Of a stretch of 45,087 nucleotides of DNA, positions 14,301-24,619 are shown piece by piece. The stretch is from Clostridiales bacterium (GTDB taxonomy: Bacteria; Bacillota; Clostridia; Oscillospirales; Acutalibacteraceae), in contig JAAWNT010000017.1 in assembly GCA_022799115.1 (NCBI GenBank), positions 1 to 45,087 of the forward strand, written 5' to 3'. A program made the translations under genes and the position numbers. The stretch's first letter is position 1, and each line of letters begins with the position of its first letter. The notes below the pieces were generated by a model, which was not told the origin of the DNA, ran no database searches, and saw nothing but the letters and a program-made list of their open reading frames with translations.

Positions 14301-15500
14301 TTACTTGAGGCGGTAAGGGGGACGATTTTCCGACACGATTTTTTCCCACAAGGGGGACATCTGACGCAGCCGCTCCACAATGGGAGGGAGTATCTCCAAA
14401 ATGTAATCCACATCCTCATCACTGTTTTGGTCGCTCAACGATAGCCGCAGGGAACCGTGTGCAATCTCATGGGGGAGACCGATGGCCAGTAACACGTGGC
14501 TGGGGTCCAGCGACCCGGACGTGCAGGCGGAACCGGAGGATCCGCATATCCCTTTGAGATCCAGCATCAATAGAAGGGATTCCCCTTCAATCCCTTCAAA
14601 GCACATGTTAACGTTGCCGGGAAGACGATGTATCGGATCGCCGTTAAGATGGGCGCGATCAATTTTACTGGCGCCTTCAATCAGACGATCTCTCATTTTT
14701 GACAGCCGTGCCGCTCTTTGTTCAATCGAGTCGCAGGCCATAGCCATAGCCGCGCCCAATCCGACGATCCCCGCAGTGTTTTCGGTTCCCGCACGGCGTC
14801 CCCGTTCTTGGGCCCCGCCTTCCACCAGGTTTTGCAATTTTACGCCCCGACGGACGTACAGTGCGCCGGCGCCTTTGGGGCCGTGTAGTTTATGGGCGGT
14901 GAGGGAGAGCAGGTCAATGTGCTGGGCCTCCACGTCGATGGGGACATTGCCCACCGCCTGCACCGCGTCGGTATGGAAAAGAACGCGGCGCCGTTTACAA
15001 ATGGCTCCCAGTTCTTCCACCGGCTGGATGGTGCCGATCTCGTTGTTTGCGTACATAATGGTCACCAGGGCGGTATCCTCCCGGATAGCTTGTTCCAGTT
15101 CTTCGGGGCGAACCAGCCCGTCGCTATGAACGTCGAGATAGGTTATGGAAAACCCCTGTTTAGCGAGAGATTCCACCGTATGCAAAACGGCGTGATGTTC
15201 AAATTTAGAAGTTATAATATGTTTTTTTCCCCGTTTGGCCTGCTCGTAGGCCGCCCCTTTAATGGCCCAGTTGTCCGCCTCGCTTCCGCCGGAGGTAAAG
15301 AAAATTTCATTGGGCTGAGCGTTTAAACACCGGGCAACGGTTTCACGGGCTTGTTCCACCGCTTTTTTTGCCTCACGTCCTACGGAATACAAACTGGAAG
15401 GGTTGCCGTACTGTTGGCTGAAATAAGGCAGCATGGCTTGCAATACTTTTTCAGAAACCGGAGTAGTTGCGGCGTTATCCGCATATACGAAACGTGCCAT
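14301..15500 (-). CDS. iscS: Cysteine desulfurase IscS/NifS-like
   Basis: A protein of 399 residues beginning [16 protein letters not shown]. The PLP lysine is in [11 protein letters not shown], the His that stacks on PLP is in FEHHAVL, and the catalytic Cys is in [18 protein letters not shown] on the mobile loop. It removes sulfur from cysteine for iron-sulfur clusters and possibly tRNA thiolation. The ATG at 15500 has an AAAAAGGTG site. A promoter at 15576-15604 carries a palindrome that could be an Rrf2/IscR-type operator. No iscR gene adjoins it within the window, although that is the usual upstream neighbour; rnhA is there instead. Confidence 0.96.
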   Translation of the reverse strand: MARFVYADNAATTPVSEKVLQAMLPYFSQQYGNPSSLYSVGREAKKAVEQARETVARCLNAQPNEIFFTSGGSEADNWAIKGAAYEQAKRGKKHIITSKFEHHAVLHTVESLAKQGFSITYLDVHSDGLVRPEELEQAIREDTALVTIMYANNEIGTIQPVEELGAICKRRRVLFHTDAVQAVGNVPIDVEAQHIDLLSLTAHKLHGPKGAGALYVRRGVKLQNLVEGGAQERGRRAGTENTAGIVGLGAAMAMACDSIEQRAARLSKMRDRLIEGASKIDRAHLNGDPIHRLPGNVNMCFEGIEGESLLLMLDLKGICGSSGSACTSGSLDPSHVLLAIGLPHEIAHGSLRLSLSDQNSDEDVDYILEILPPIVERLRQMSPLWEKIVSENRPPYRLK

Positions 15501-15575
15501 AATCGATCACCTTTTTCTTTTGGATAAGTTATCCTTTGTTTTGAGGAATCAACACAAATGATTGTCCCGGAAATA

Positions 15576-15604
15576 ATAATACACTAATTAGGTATACTTT
15601 TCAA
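15576..15604 (-). promoter_or_regulatory. Promoter of iscS-iscU with palindromic spacer
   Basis: On the reverse strand TTGAAA (15599-15604) and TATTAT (15576-15581) are 17 bases apart. Between them lies ATACCTAATTAGTGTAT, built on a perfect CTAATTAG core, a plausible operator for a dimeric repressor such as an Rrf2 protein. The operator role is inference. Confidence 0.65.
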
Positions 15605-15621
15605 GAGGGGAAACGGAAAAG

Positions 15622-16062
15622 TTATTTTTTGGCTTTTTCCGCGGCTGCGACAGCCAAGCGGTCGCAGCGCTCATTTTCTGGATGACCCGCATGTCCCTTG
15701 ACCCAGCGCACGTCCAATTGGTGGATCTGGGCCAACTGTAACAATTCATCCCATAACTCCGGATTGAGGGCGGGATCCTTTTTATTGCGCATCCACCCGT
15801 TTTGTTTCCATTTTTTGGCCCATCCCTTGGTCAAAGCGTTGCACACATACTGGGAATCGCTGTATAGAGTAACCGCGCAGGGCTCCTTAAGAAGCTTGAG
15901 CGCCTGAATCACGCCGGTCAATTCCATCCGGTTGTTGGTAGTATCGGCGCATCCCCCGGAGATTTCCTTTTCATGAGATCCATAGCGAAGGATAGCGCCC
16001 CATCCTCCAGGACCAGGATTACCTTGGCAGGCGCCGTCGGTATAGATGGTGACTTGCTTCAT
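15622..16062 (-). CDS. rnhA: Ribonuclease HI
   Basis: The frame is open upstream, but ATG 16062 follows GGGAGGAA at seven bases and yields 146 residues beginning [17 protein letters not shown]. The catalytic carboxylates are visible: Asp in YTDGA, Glu in RMELTGV, Asp in YSDSQYV and Asp in NERCDRLA, with the usual KGHAGHPEN loop. It has no N-terminal hybrid-binding domain, so it is the E. coli-like type. It removes RNA from RNA-DNA hybrids such as R-loops and primers. It lies upstream of iscS in the same direction, but iscS has its own promoter. Confidence 0.96.
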   Translation of the reverse strand: MKQVTIYTDGACQGNPGPGGWGAILRYGSHEKEISGGCADTTNNRMELTGVIQALKLLKEPCAVTLYSDSQYVCNALTKGWAKKWKQNGWMRNKKDPALNPELWDELLQLAQIHQLDVRWVKGHAGHPENERCDRLAVAAAEKAKK

Positions 16063-16129
16063 AAGTGATTCCTCCCAAACGGCGGACCGGCAAAGATTGT
16101 TGCCAAAGGTCCGGCGCATCCATTTCATT

Positions 16130-16580
16130 AAACGGATTTATTATAGCAATAATCCGGACTTCTGGCAATAACATACACTATTCTTGTCCATGATTATCCT
16201 TAATATAACCGCTTCTTCTATTTTTTTAGAAATTCAAAAAAATAGTTACGGTCTATTACACTGAATTTAGAGCATAAATCACTTTTTTATTCTTTGATTA
16301 TATTAGATAGAAACTGGTAAAGATAGGATGGAAAGCTTGTTGCTTTGTGTGCAACCCATCCCATCGCTCTTGACAGTAAAAGAAACTAAGGGTACAATTA
16401 CAATAATATTTGTGTTCGGATTAATTAGGGTATGCGGCTGGCTTATCCTACCAAAAGCAACAAGATGTGTTCGGTAAATCTCGTCATAAATAAAATAGTG
16501 AGGACAGACACCTGCTATGCACCGTTTGCTGGGCAGGTTTAGTCGTTTGTGTCCTTGTAACAAAAATTGGAGGTTTTTTT
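16130..16580. other. Intergenic region between rnhA and RNase J
   Basis: A 450-base divergent gap. It holds an AT-only-arm inverted repeat (16218-16245, CTATTTTTTT with AAAAAAATAG), a rightward promoter at 16370-16398 and a leader of about 180 bases before the RNase J start. I see no gene in it; a 103-codon minus frame at 16303-16614 lacks a ribosome binding site and is rejected. Confidence 0.5.
16370..16398 (+). promoter_or_regulatory. Sigma-A-type promoter of the rnjA operon
   Basis: A consensus TTGACA (16370-16375) and TACAAT (16393-16398) are separated by 17 bases. It can drive rnjA, gdpP and following genes. Confidence 0.85.
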
Positions 16581-18599
16581 GTGATATCAGATTCGGAAAA
16601 GAAGACAAAAACAACAGGAACGGGTGTTCCGGCTATGATGAAACGGCAGTCGGCTCAAAAGACGTTCGGAAAACAGACCGATCAGCCGTTATCGTCAAAC
16701 GCGGGACAGGGGACGCCGCAAAAACGCAGAGCGCAGGGAGAGTTCCGCACGGCAAAGCTGTTTGAAAAGATTACTTCCCGCAGCGAACCTGCACCGGAGT
16801 TAAAGCCCTCGTCCGGAGAAGAAAAGAAAGCCCCTTCCGGCAATCGGAGAAAGCAAGCTCCCGCCAACAACAGGCCGGCGGCCCGGAACAATCATCCGGC
16901 GCAAAGAAGGGGTTCCTCCAAGCGTAAACCCAAGGCGGAAAAGCCTTCCATCAAGGTTACCTTTTTGGGAGGACTCAATGAAATTGGAAAAAATATGACC
17001 CTATTTGAATGCGAGGACGACATGTTACTGCTGGATTGTGGTATGGCGTTCCCGGATGGCGATATGCTGGGCGTTGACCTGGTGTTGCCGGACTTTAGTT
17101 ATGTCGAGCGGAACAAGGACAAGATTCGGGGGATTGTGCTGACCCACGGACACGAAGACCACATCGGGTCGTTGCCCTATTTACTGAAAAATGTCAACCT
17201 GCCTCTTTATGGAACCAGCCTTACCTTGGGCCTAATCAGCGCCAAGCTGAAAGAGCACAACCTGCTGGGAAAAGCTAAGCTCAACGAGGTAAAACCGGGA
17301 CAGACCATTAAATTGGGCTGCATGGACGTTGAATTCATCCATGTTAATCATTCCATCCCCGACGCGGTAGCTGTCGCCATCCATTCACCCGCAGGCACGG
17401 TGCTGCACACGGGCGACTTTAAAATCGATTGTACCCCTACTCAAAGTGAAATGATCGATTTGGCCCGCTTTGCGGAGCTGGGTAAAAAAGGGGTTTTGGC
17501 GCTCTTTGCCGACTCTACCAATGCAGAGCGTCCCGGTTATACCATGACTGAGAGCAAATTAAACGCTTCTTTTGAAACGCTGTTTAAACGGGCGGAGAGC
17601 AACCGGATTATTATTGCTTCCTTTGCTTCCAACATCAGCCGCGTGCAGCAGATTATCAACTGCGCCGACCGATATGGCCGAAAGGTAGCTTTTTCAGGGC
17701 GCAGTATGATTAACTATATGAGCATCGCCCAGGAACTCGGATATCTGGACGTTCCGGACGGGGTTATCATCGACATCGATCTGCTGAACCGTTATCCCAA
17801 GGAAAAGGTGGTGCTCATTACCACCGGAAGCCAAGGGGAACCCATGTCGGCGCTGGCTCGTATGGCCAATTCCGACCACCGAAAGGTAGAGGTGGGTCCA
17901 GGGGACTTTATTATAATTTCGGCAAACCCCATCCCAGGCAATGAGAAAACCGTAGGCAACGTAGTCAATGAATTGATGAAACGAGGCTGCCAGGTTATTT
18001 ATGAATCGATGTATGAAGTTCATGTTTCCGGGCATGCCTGTCAGGAAGAGCTGAAGATTGTTCAGGGACTCGTGAAGCCCAAATATTTTATTCCTGTGCA
18101 CGGCGAGCAGAAGCATCTTCGCAAACATGCCGATCTGGCGATTGCCATGGGCAGAGATCCCTCTCAGGTGTTTATCGGGGATAACGGCAACGTCTTGGAA
18201 ATCAATGAACATTATATGAAACAACTGGCTCCCGTGCCCGCAGGCCGGGTGTTGGTGGATGGCCTGGGTGTGGGCGACGTGGGCAGTATCGTACTGCGCG
18301 ACCGCAAACATCTGGGACAGGACGGATTGATCGTAGTGGTGGCCACTATCGATTCCTCCGACGGACATGTGATCTCCGGCCCCGATATTGTTTCCCGTGG
18401 GTTTGTTTATGTGAGGGAATCCGAGCCGCTGATGCTGGATGCCCGTTCCCGGGTTACCAATGTGCTGGAAAGCTGCGCAGATCAAAACATTAGGGAATGG
18501 GGCGTAATTAAAACCAGAGTCAAAGACGAACTGTCCAAGTTGCTGTACGAACGCACCAGAAGGAGTCCAATGATTCTTCCTATTATTATGGAGATTTAA
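16581..18599 (+). CDS. rnjA: Ribonuclease J
   Basis: A protein of 672 residues starting at GTG 16581, with GGAGG seven bases upstream. The first 125 residues are a Lys/Arg/Gln/Pro-rich, probably disordered extension not found in Bacillus RNase J (about 555 residues). The metallo-beta-lactamase core follows: FLGGLNEIGKN, the metal ligands THGHEDHIG, HTGDFKID and ADSTN. The beta-CASP domain has SGRSM and TTGSQGEP, and PVHGEQKHL carries a late His ligand. The C-terminal domain ends RRSPMILPIIMEI. RNase J is a 5'-3' exonuclease and endonuclease central to mRNA decay and rRNA maturation in Bacillota. gdpP follows 72 bases later. Confidence 0.95.
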   Translation: MISDSEKKTKTTGTGVPAMMKRQSAQKTFGKQTDQPLSSNAGQGTPQKRRAQGEFRTAKLFEKITSRSEPAPELKPSSGEEKKAPSGNRRKQAPANNRPAARNNHPAQRRGSSKRKPKAEKPSIKVTFLGGLNEIGKNMTLFECEDDMLLLDCGMAFPDGDMLGVDLVLPDFSYVERNKDKIRGIVLTHGHEDHIGSLPYLLKNVNLPLYGTSLTLGLISAKLKEHNLLGKAKLNEVKPGQTIKLGCMDVEFIHVNHSIPDAVAVAIHSPAGTVLHTGDFKIDCTPTQSEMIDLARFAELGKKGVLALFADSTNAERPGYTMTESKLNASFETLFKRAESNRIIIASFASNISRVQQIINCADRYGRKVAFSGRSMINYMSIAQELGYLDVPDGVIIDIDLLNRYPKEKVVLITTGSQGEPMSALARMANSDHRKVEVGPGDFIIISANPIPGNEKTVGNVVNELMKRGCQVIYESMYEVHVSGHACQEELKIVQGLVKPKYFIPVHGEQKHLRKHADLAIAMGRDPSQVFIGDNGNVLEINEHYMKQLAPVPAGRVLVDGLGVGDVGSIVLRDRKHLGQDGLIVVVATIDSSDGHVISGPDIVSRGFVYVRESEPLMLDARSRVTNVLESCADQNIREWGVIKTRVKDELSKLLYERTRRSPMILPIIMEI

Positions 18600-18671
18600 A
18601 ATCGGCGGCCACAGCATAAAGGCACAGAAACGCGACTTTAGCGGCGGAAACTGGAAAAAGGGGTGGTTCTT

Positions 18672-20624
18672 TTGAAGAAGAAGGTTTGGGCGGCTTCGCC
18701 GGTTTTTCTGGTGATTACAGTAGCAATGCTATTGATGACCGGGGCCAGCTGGTATTACAATCGAACGCTTTTTTACGTGGAGGTTTCCATTTCTGTGGTG
18801 TCGATCCTCGCGGTGGTTATCAGCATTGTTCAGTTTAAGGCGTATGTCCGAACCGTCCGTAAGAGCGCGGCGGAGGCATTCCAGGGAATCAATAAGGCCT
18901 CCATGGAGAAAATTTCCCTCCCCGTGGTTGTGGTGGGGGAACAGGACGACATCGTCTGGGCCAACTCCACCTTTTTAAATAAGGTTTCTTCCGGCAAGGA
19001 TTGCACTGGGGAATCCGTTACCCAATTTACCTCCGGCAATAAGGCGGCTCAAATGCTCAGCCGCAAGGGCGTGGATGTCTCCTACAGGGGAAAGCGCTAC
19101 ACCGTATTCGGCATGGCCTCGGAAGAGGCGTCCATTCTTTACTTCATTGAGGACACCTACTATAAAGAGACCGCTCAGGAATACAAAGAAAGCCGGCCGT
19201 GTGTGGCGCTGGTGATGTTTGACAATCGGGAAGAGCTGGCCAGGGATTGCACCGATAGCCAGGATGCTCAAATTGTGGCTGCGGTGGAACGTACCATTCA
19301 GGACTGGGCGGGAAAGACCACTGGCTTTTACAAAAAGCTCAGCGGAGGCCGCTATATGGTGGTTATGGAAGAACGCCATCTGCGTGCCTTTATGGAAAAG
19401 AAATTTGAGATTTTAGACGACATTCGGAATATCAAACTGGATGAGCGGCGTTATGCCACTATCTCCATCGGGATCGGACGCGCTGGAAACTCCATGAGGG
19501 AATGTGAGTTTTGGGCGCGAAACGCCCTGGAAATGGCGTTGGGACGCGGCGGAGATCAGGTGGCGATTAAACAGGGGGATGCCTACGAGTTCTTCGGCGG
19601 TATGTCCAAAGGAGTGGAAAAGCGGGATAAAGTGCGCACCCGGGTAATCGCTTCCACTTTGTCCGACCATATCAAAGACAGCGACCATGTATTCATTATG
19701 GGGCATCAGTTCTCCGACTTGGATTGCGTGGGAGCGGCGGTGGGAATGTGGAGCGCTATCACAAAGGGTCAGGAACGTCCTGCCAGCGTGGTGATAAATC
19801 GGCGTCAAACCTTGGCGTCTTCCCTGGTGGAGAGCATTGAAAATTCGGGAAACGGCGGAATGTTTCTGTCTCCCGACCAGGCGGAAGGGATGCTCACCGA
19901 CCGATCCCTGCTGATTATTGTGGATACCCATTCTCCCAGCTTTGTGGAGAGCGCGTCTTTGTATGAAAAATGCAAGCGGGTTGTGGTGATCGATCATCAC
20001 CGTATGATGGTAAATCATATTGAGGGCGCGGTGGTATTCTACCACGAGCCCTACGCTAGTTCAGCCTCAGAGATGGTGACTGAACTTGCCCAGTATCTGG
20101 GGGAAAATTCCCTTAACCGGCTGGAAGCGGAGGCTTTATTGGCGGGCATCATGCTGGATACAAAAAACTTTGTGTTAAAGACGGGGGTCCGCACGTTTGA
20201 GGCGGCCGCGTTTTTAAGGCGGAAGGGCGCCGACACGGTGGAGGTCAAGCGGATGTTTTCTGACTCCATCGATACATACAAAGCCAAATATCAGATGGTT
20301 TCCGGTGCGGAAATCTTCAACAGCTGCGCCATTGCCTGCGCCGATGAAAACTGTCCCGATGTACGGGTGGCCTCCGCACAGGCTGCGGATGAACTGTTGG
20401 GGATTCAAGGAGTAAACGCCTCCTTTGTAATGTATCCTACCCAAGGCGTTGTGAATATTTCGGCCCGATCCCTTGGAGCCGTCAACGTGCAAGTCATCAT
20501 GGAGGCTTTGGGCGGCGGCGGCCATCAAACCATGGCTGGTGCGCAATTGCCCGGCGTTACCATGGAAGAGGCGCGGGAAAAGCTGGTAGGTCTAATCAGC
20601 GATATTGAGGTAGCGGTTCACTAA
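18672..20624 (+). CDS. gdpP: c-di-AMP phosphodiesterase GdpP
   Basis: I place the start at TTG 18672 (MKKKVWAASP), five bases after AAAGGGGTGG; GTG 18663 is in frame but lies inside that site. This gives 650 residues. Two N-terminal membrane segments (about 6-25 and 33-56) are followed by a degenerate PAS region and a degenerate GGDEF-like domain (SGGRYMVVM instead of GGDEF). The DHH domain has GHQFSDLDCVG, VDTHSPS and DHHRMM, and the DHHA1 domain ends with GGGGHQTMAG. The enzyme hydrolyses c-di-AMP to pApA, controlling potassium, osmotic and wall stress responses. The order rnjA-gdpP-rplI-dnaB is conserved in Bacillota. Confidence 0.95.
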   Translation: MKKKVWAASPVFLVITVAMLLMTGASWYYNRTLFYVEVSISVVSILAVVISIVQFKAYVRTVRKSAAEAFQGINKASMEKISLPVVVVGEQDDIVWANSTFLNKVSSGKDCTGESVTQFTSGNKAAQMLSRKGVDVSYRGKRYTVFGMASEEASILYFIEDTYYKETAQEYKESRPCVALVMFDNREELARDCTDSQDAQIVAAVERTIQDWAGKTTGFYKKLSGGRYMVVMEERHLRAFMEKKFEILDDIRNIKLDERRYATISIGIGRAGNSMRECEFWARNALEMALGRGGDQVAIKQGDAYEFFGGMSKGVEKRDKVRTRVIASTLSDHIKDSDHVFIMGHQFSDLDCVGAAVGMWSAITKGQERPASVVINRRQTLASSLVESIENSGNGGMFLSPDQAEGMLTDRSLLIIVDTHSPSFVESASLYEKCKRVVVIDHHRMMVNHIEGAVVFYHEPYASSASEMVTELAQYLGENSLNRLEAEALLAGIMLDTKNFVLKTGVRTFEAAAFLRRKGADTVEVKRMFSDSIDTYKAKYQMVSGAEIFNSCAIACADENCPDVRVASAQAADELLGIQGVNASFVMYPTQGVVNISARSLGAVNVQVIMEALGGGGHQTMAGAQLPGVTMEEAREKLVGLISDIEVAVH

Positions 20625-20692
20625 TACATCCTTTCTAATAAATTTTAGTTGAAATGATCTTTGAATTGATAAGGAAAGCGAGGAATAGCAAT

Positions 20693-21142
20693 ATGAAAGT
20701 AATTTTACTCTCAGATGTGAAGGGCAGCGGCAAAAAGGGGGAGCTGGTCAATGTATCCGACGGATATGCGAGGAACTTTTTATTTCCCCGTAAGCTTGCT
20801 AAAGAGGCCAATGCCCAAGCGATGAATGAACTGAAAAACGCCGAACTGGCCAAACAGCACAAAATTGAGGTGGAAAAGGCAGCGGCAAATGAAGCGGCGA
20901 AAAAGATCACCGGCAAAACCCTCAAGCTTTATGCCAAGGCGGGCCAGGGCGGCCGGCTGTTCGGCTCGGTGACTGCCAAAGAGGTGGCCGAAGAATTAAA
21001 AAAAGTTTATGGGATTGACGTGGATAAACGCAAGGTGGAACTTAGCTCCGACATCAAAACATTCGGTACCTTTGAATGCGAAGTCAAACTGTATGCAGGT
21101 ATTACCGCTAAGATTTTCGTTATGGTGAGCGAACAGGCATAA
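20693..21142 (+). CDS. rplI: 50S ribosomal protein L9
   Basis: ATG 20693 follows GAGGAA and gives 149 residues with the canonical opening [19 protein letters not shown] and [18 protein letters not shown] long central helix (about 42-75) links to the C-terminal domain with [15 protein letters not shown]9 binds domain V of 23S rRNA near L1 and limits frameshifting. A hairpin with T-run at 21176-21242 may terminate or attenuate transcription before dnaB. Confidence 0.97.
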   Translation: MKVILLSDVKGSGKKGELVNVSDGYARNFLFPRKLAKEANAQAMNELKNAELAKQHKIEVEKAAANEAAKKITGKTLKLYAKAGQGGRLFGSVTAKEVAEELKKVYGIDVDKRKVELSSDIKTFGTFECEVKLYAGITAKIFVMVSEQA

Positions 21143-21175
21143 TCGTATACAATACAATAAGCGACAACAGTTGAA

Positions 21176-21242
21176 AGGGCGGACTATAGAATCTGATTCT
21201 GTTTGGAGAACGGAGCAGACTCCATATCTGCCCTGCTTTTTA
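21176..21242 (+). terminator. Possible terminator or attenuator between rplI and dnaB
   Basis: AGGGCGGA (21176-21183) can pair with TCTGCCCT (about 21227-21234) with one wobble, enclosing two smaller stems (AGAATC/GATTCT and GGAG/CTCC), and is followed by GC and a T-run. The loop is long, so partial termination is more likely. Confidence 0.45.
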
Positions 21243-21281
21243 TCAGAGCGAGTATGGCAAAATTAGGAAGGAGTTCCTTTC

Positions 21282-22649
21282 ATGGCGGAGCTACATGTGA
21301 CAAGCGGATATGACGGATTGAATTTACCCTACAGCCCAGAAGCCGAGCAGTCGGTGCTGGGGGCGGTATTGCTGGATTCCACCTGTTTGGACCGGGTGGC
21401 GGAAATCCTGCCTCGTCCGGATTATTTTCATCTTGCCAATCACAAGCAAATTTACGCGGCAATGCTGGACCTTTTTACTGTGGGACGTCCGGTGGATTTT
21501 GTTACTGTTTTGGAGCAGTTAAAAAAAGAGGACGCCTTTGACGACGTTTCTGGAAAAACCTATCTGCTCCAATTGGCGCAGATCGTTCCGTCGATCTCCA
21601 ATGTGGAATCTTATGCGGTCATTGTGCGGGATAAATACGATATCCGGACTTTGATTACCACGGCTCGGGATATCATTGAGGATGCCGCCGACGGCGCTAC
21701 CGACGCCTCTTCTTTGTTGGATTCGGCGGAACAGCGCATCTTTGACATCCGGCGTGGGAAAAATATGCAGGGCTTGCAGCGGGTGAACGAGGTCATTATA
21801 CAGACTTTTGACCGTCTGGATTTGCTTAATTCGGCGGACAGCGACCAATACAAAGGAATTTCCACTGGAATTCGGGATCTGGATGAAACCATTACCGGAC
21901 TCAACCGCTCCGACCTTTTGCTGCTGGCCGCCAGACCGGGTATGGGAAAAACCAGCTTTGCGTTAAACATTGCCCGGCATGCAGCGGTGGTGGAGGAAAA
22001 GAAGGTGGCGTTTTTTTCCCTGGAAATGACGAAAGAGCAGCTGGCCTCCCGTCTGCTTTCCACCGAAGCGCTGGTGGGCGGCACCAAGCTGCGCACAGGT
22101 AAGCTTTCAGAGGACGAATGGGTGCGCCTCATTGAAGCGGGAGACGTCCTTTCAAAAACTCACATGTATTTCGATGATACGCCCGGCATTACGGTGCCTG
22201 AAATGAAGGCGAAGCTGCGACGGTTGAAGGACGTTGACTTAGTAATCATCGACTATCTGCAACTGATGCAGGGAGCCCGGCGCATTGACAACCGTGTGCA
22301 GGAAATCTCTGAAATCACTCGAAACCTGAAGATTATGGCAAAGGAGATTAACGTGCCGGTAATTACCTTGTCCCAGCTGTCTCGTGCCAGCGAGCAGCGC
22401 ACGGAGCACCGTCCGGTGCTTTCCGATCTGCGTGATTCCGGATCCATTGAGCAGGACGCTGATATCGTCATGTTCCTGTATCGTCCGGATTATTATAACA
22501 ACGGAGACAGCGACCAGGGCGGAGAGGATCGGAACAGCGGCGAATGTATTGTAGCAAAGAACCGTCATGGCGAGGCGCGCACCGTACAGCTGCATTGGCA
22601 GGGCGAGTATATGCGCTTTACCGCCCAGGAGTTTAGACGCGATGGATGA
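21282..22649 (+). CDS. dnaB: Replicative DNA helicase DnaB
   Basis: A protein of 455 residues from an ATG preceded by GAAGGAG. The N-terminal DnaG-interacting domain opens with LPYSPEAEQSVLGAVLLD. The RecA-like helicase domain has Walker A ARPGMGKTSFALN (about residue 212), FSLEMTKEQLASR, Walker B DLVIIDYLQLM, and SQLSRASEQR and SDLRDSGSIEQDAD. It unwinds the fork as a hexamer and recruits primase. No intein is present at the common P-loop insertion sites. Its last eight bases overlap the start of tilS. Confidence 0.98.
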   Translation: MAELHVTSGYDGLNLPYSPEAEQSVLGAVLLDSTCLDRVAEILPRPDYFHLANHKQIYAAMLDLFTVGRPVDFVTVLEQLKKEDAFDDVSGKTYLLQLAQIVPSISNVESYAVIVRDKYDIRTLITTARDIIEDAADGATDASSLLDSAEQRIFDIRRGKNMQGLQRVNEVIIQTFDRLDLLNSADSDQYKGISTGIRDLDETITGLNRSDLLLLAARPGMGKTSFALNIARHAAVVEEKKVAFFSLEMTKEQLASRLLSTEALVGGTKLRTGKLSEDEWVRLIEAGDVLSKTHMYFDDTPGITVPEMKAKLRRLKDVDLVIIDYLQLMQGARRIDNRVQEISEITRNLKIMAKEINVPVITLSQLSRASEQRTEHRPVLSDLRDSGSIEQDADIVMFLYRPDYYNNGDSDQGGEDRNSGECIVAKNRHGEARTVQLHWQGEYMRFTAQEFRRDG

Positions 22650-24015
22650 TTTGTTTGAAAGCGCTTACCGGGTGATCGAGCAGTATGGAATGCTGCCCCA
22701 AGGAAGTTCTGTGGTAGTGGGATTTTCAGGCGGAGCCGACTCCACGGCGTTGATGCACTTTTTATGGAGGCTTTCCCAAAAAAGGAATATTTTCATCACA
22801 GCGGCACACGTTAATCATTGTTTGCGCGGGGAGGATTCCCAGCAGGACGAACAGTTTGTGCGGAATTGGTGCGGGCAAAGGGGGATTCCTCTCTGTGTAA
22901 AACAGGTGGATTTAAAGAGGGAAGCTCAAATCTTGGGCTGCGGTTTGGAGGAATGTGGCCGAGAGATTCGGTATGCTTTTTTTCAACAGTTGGCCGGGGA
23001 ACGGAATGCGGTAATCGCTACCGCTCATACCCTCTCCGACAGTGTAGAGACGATACTGCTCCATTTGGCGCAGGGAAGTGGGATCCGCGGCCTTGCTGGA
23101 ATTCCTCCGGTGAGAGAGAACATCATTCGCCCGTTGATTGAAACCACCAGAGAAGAGGTGGAGCAATATTGTCTCAACCATGCGCTTGCGTATCAGACCG
23201 ACGCCACCAATTTTAGCAAAGAGTACAGCCGCAACCGCATTCGCCTGGAGGTAGTGCCCAGACTGAAAATGATAAACCCTTCTCTGGAGAAAACGCTTTT
23301 GCGCACCATGCGTACAGCGGAGGAGGACGAAGCCTTTCTGTCAAGATTAGCGGCAAAGGCGTTGGAGGAGGCGAAGGAACAAAGCGGTTATCGCGTGCAG
23401 CGGCTGCGAGACCTGCCCTCTCCGATCCGCGGCCGGGCAGTAAAATCTCTGGCGCAACAGGCGGGAGCGGGGCGCATAGAAACCCGGCATATCGAAAAGC
23501 TTTGCCAACTGCTGGAGGAAAGCCGAGGGGGGATTACCCTTCCCGGGGGAATCGAGCTTGAGATAAAGGATGGTTATTTGCGCGAGAGAATGGAACCTAT
23601 GGCCCTTAAGCTATGGGAACAACCGCTGCTTCCGCCTCGCAAAATCTGCGTGCAGGAGCGAAAACTGGAAATCCTGCGAGTGAGTAAAAAAGAATATGAA
23701 CAGCGACAGAAATTTAACAAAAAGTTATTTAATAATGCGTTGGACTATGCTACAATAACCGATAGCATCCTTCTGCGGAACCGTCGGCCGGGGGACCGGT
23801 TTTGCCAGGCGGGGCGCGGGGTGACCAAGTCGTTAAAAAAACTGTTCAACGAAGCGAAGCTCCCCGCCGAGCAACGGAATTCGCTTTGTTTGGCGGCAAA
23901 TGGATCTCAGATTATCTGGCTCGAGGGATTTGGAGCGGCCCAGGGATGTGCCGTTACGGCCGATACGCAGGCTGTATTATTGATTTTACCAGAGGAGTGT
24001 AGGCATGAATCATGA
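22642..24015 (+). CDS. tilS: tRNA(Ile)-lysidine synthetase TilS
   Basis: ATG 22642 ([18 protein letters not shown]) overlaps the dnaB stop by eight bases, giving 457 residues; the frame is open further upstream inside dnaB. The PP-loop ATP site is [17 protein letters not shown], followed by HVNHCLRG and the [12 protein letters not shown] segment. The C-terminal half contains the TilS substrate-binding and C-terminal domains ([28 protein letters not shown]). It converts cytidine-34 of tRNA-Ile(CAU) to lysidine so that AUA is read as Ile. It is translationally coupled with hpt, whose start overlaps its end by 11 bases, as in Bacillus tilS-hpt-ftsH. Confidence 0.96.
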   Translation: MDDLFESAYRVIEQYGMLPQGSSVVVGFSGGADSTALMHFLWRLSQKRNIFITAAHVNHCLRGEDSQQDEQFVRNWCGQRGIPLCVKQVDLKREAQILGCGLEECGREIRYAFFQQLAGERNAVIATAHTLSDSVETILLHLAQGSGIRGLAGIPPVRENIIRPLIETTREEVEQYCLNHALAYQTDATNFSKEYSRNRIRLEVVPRLKMINPSLEKTLLRTMRTAEEDEAFLSRLAAKALEEAKEQSGYRVQRLRDLPSPIRGRAVKSLAQQAGAGRIETRHIEKLCQLLEESRGGITLPGGIELEIKDGYLRERMEPMALKLWEQPLLPPRKICVQERKLEILRVSKKEYEQRQKFNKKLFNNALDYATITDSILLRNRRPGDRFCQAGRGVTKSLKKLFNEAKLPAEQRNSLCLAANGSQIIWLEGFGAAQGCAVTADTQAVLLILPEECRHES

Positions 24016-24544
24016 TATTCAGAATGTTCTGCTGAGCGAACAGCGCCTTGCGGAAATGGTGACTGAGCTGGGAAAGCAGATCAGCGAGGACTATAAGGAC
24101 AAAAATTTGCTGATGGTAAGCGTGCTTAAGGGATCTGTCGTCTTTATGTCCGATCTGATGCGGGCGATTACCATTCCTTGCCGGATTGACTTTATGTCGG
24201 TGTCCAGCTATGGCAGCGGCGTGAAGACCAGCGGTGTGGTGAAAATCGTCAAGGATTTGGATATCCCGCTGGCAGGTTATGATCTGTTGATTGTGGAGGA
24301 TATCCTGGACAGCGGTATGACGCTGAGCTACATAGTGGAGCTTCTGGAGGCGCGGGGCCCTGCCAGCATTAAGCTGTGTACCCTGCTGGATAAACCGGAA
24401 CGCCGAAAGGTGGATATCAAAGCCGACTATGTGGGTTGTGCGGTGCCCGACGAGTTTGTGGTTGGGTATGGTCTTGATTATGATGAAAAATACAGAAATC
24501 TCCCTTATGTGGGTATATTAAAACCAGAAGTATACAGCGGATAA
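24005..24544 (+). CDS. hpt: Hypoxanthine phosphoribosyltransferase
   Basis: A protein of 179 residues. The PRPP-binding signature is [17 protein letters not shown] (about residues 97-113), preceded by the flexible-loop region [15 protein letters not shown]. The purine-binding part ends with [22 protein letters not shown]. It salvages hypoxanthine and guanine. The gene starts 11 bases inside the tilS end; ftsH follows after 75 bases that contain two small inverted repeats (ACAAACG/CGTTTGT and CTTTTG/CAAAAG). Confidence 0.97.
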   Translation: MNHDIQNVLLSEQRLAEMVTELGKQISEDYKDKNLLMVSVLKGSVVFMSDLMRAITIPCRIDFMSVSSYGSGVKTSGVVKIVKDLDIPLAGYDLLIVEDILDSGMTLSYIVELLEARGPASIKLCTLLDKPERRKVDIKADYVGCAVPDEFVVGYGLDYDEKYRNLPYVGILKPEVYSG

Positions 24545-24619
24545 CAAACGGTTACGTTTGTCTTTTGGACAAAAGGGCCTTTTCTGTAACAAGCAACAAT
24601 AAAAGGAGTGAGCTGGAAT

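Noticed and set aside
16218-16245. AT-rich inverted repeat as an rnjA or rnhA terminator
   Set aside because: The stem is made almost only of A and T, and it lies upstream of both divergent genes, not after either.
17694-18617. 307-codon minus-strand frame opposite RNase J
   Set aside because: It is the antisense of a strongly conserved enzyme gene and is rich in His and Asn as expected for a shadow frame.
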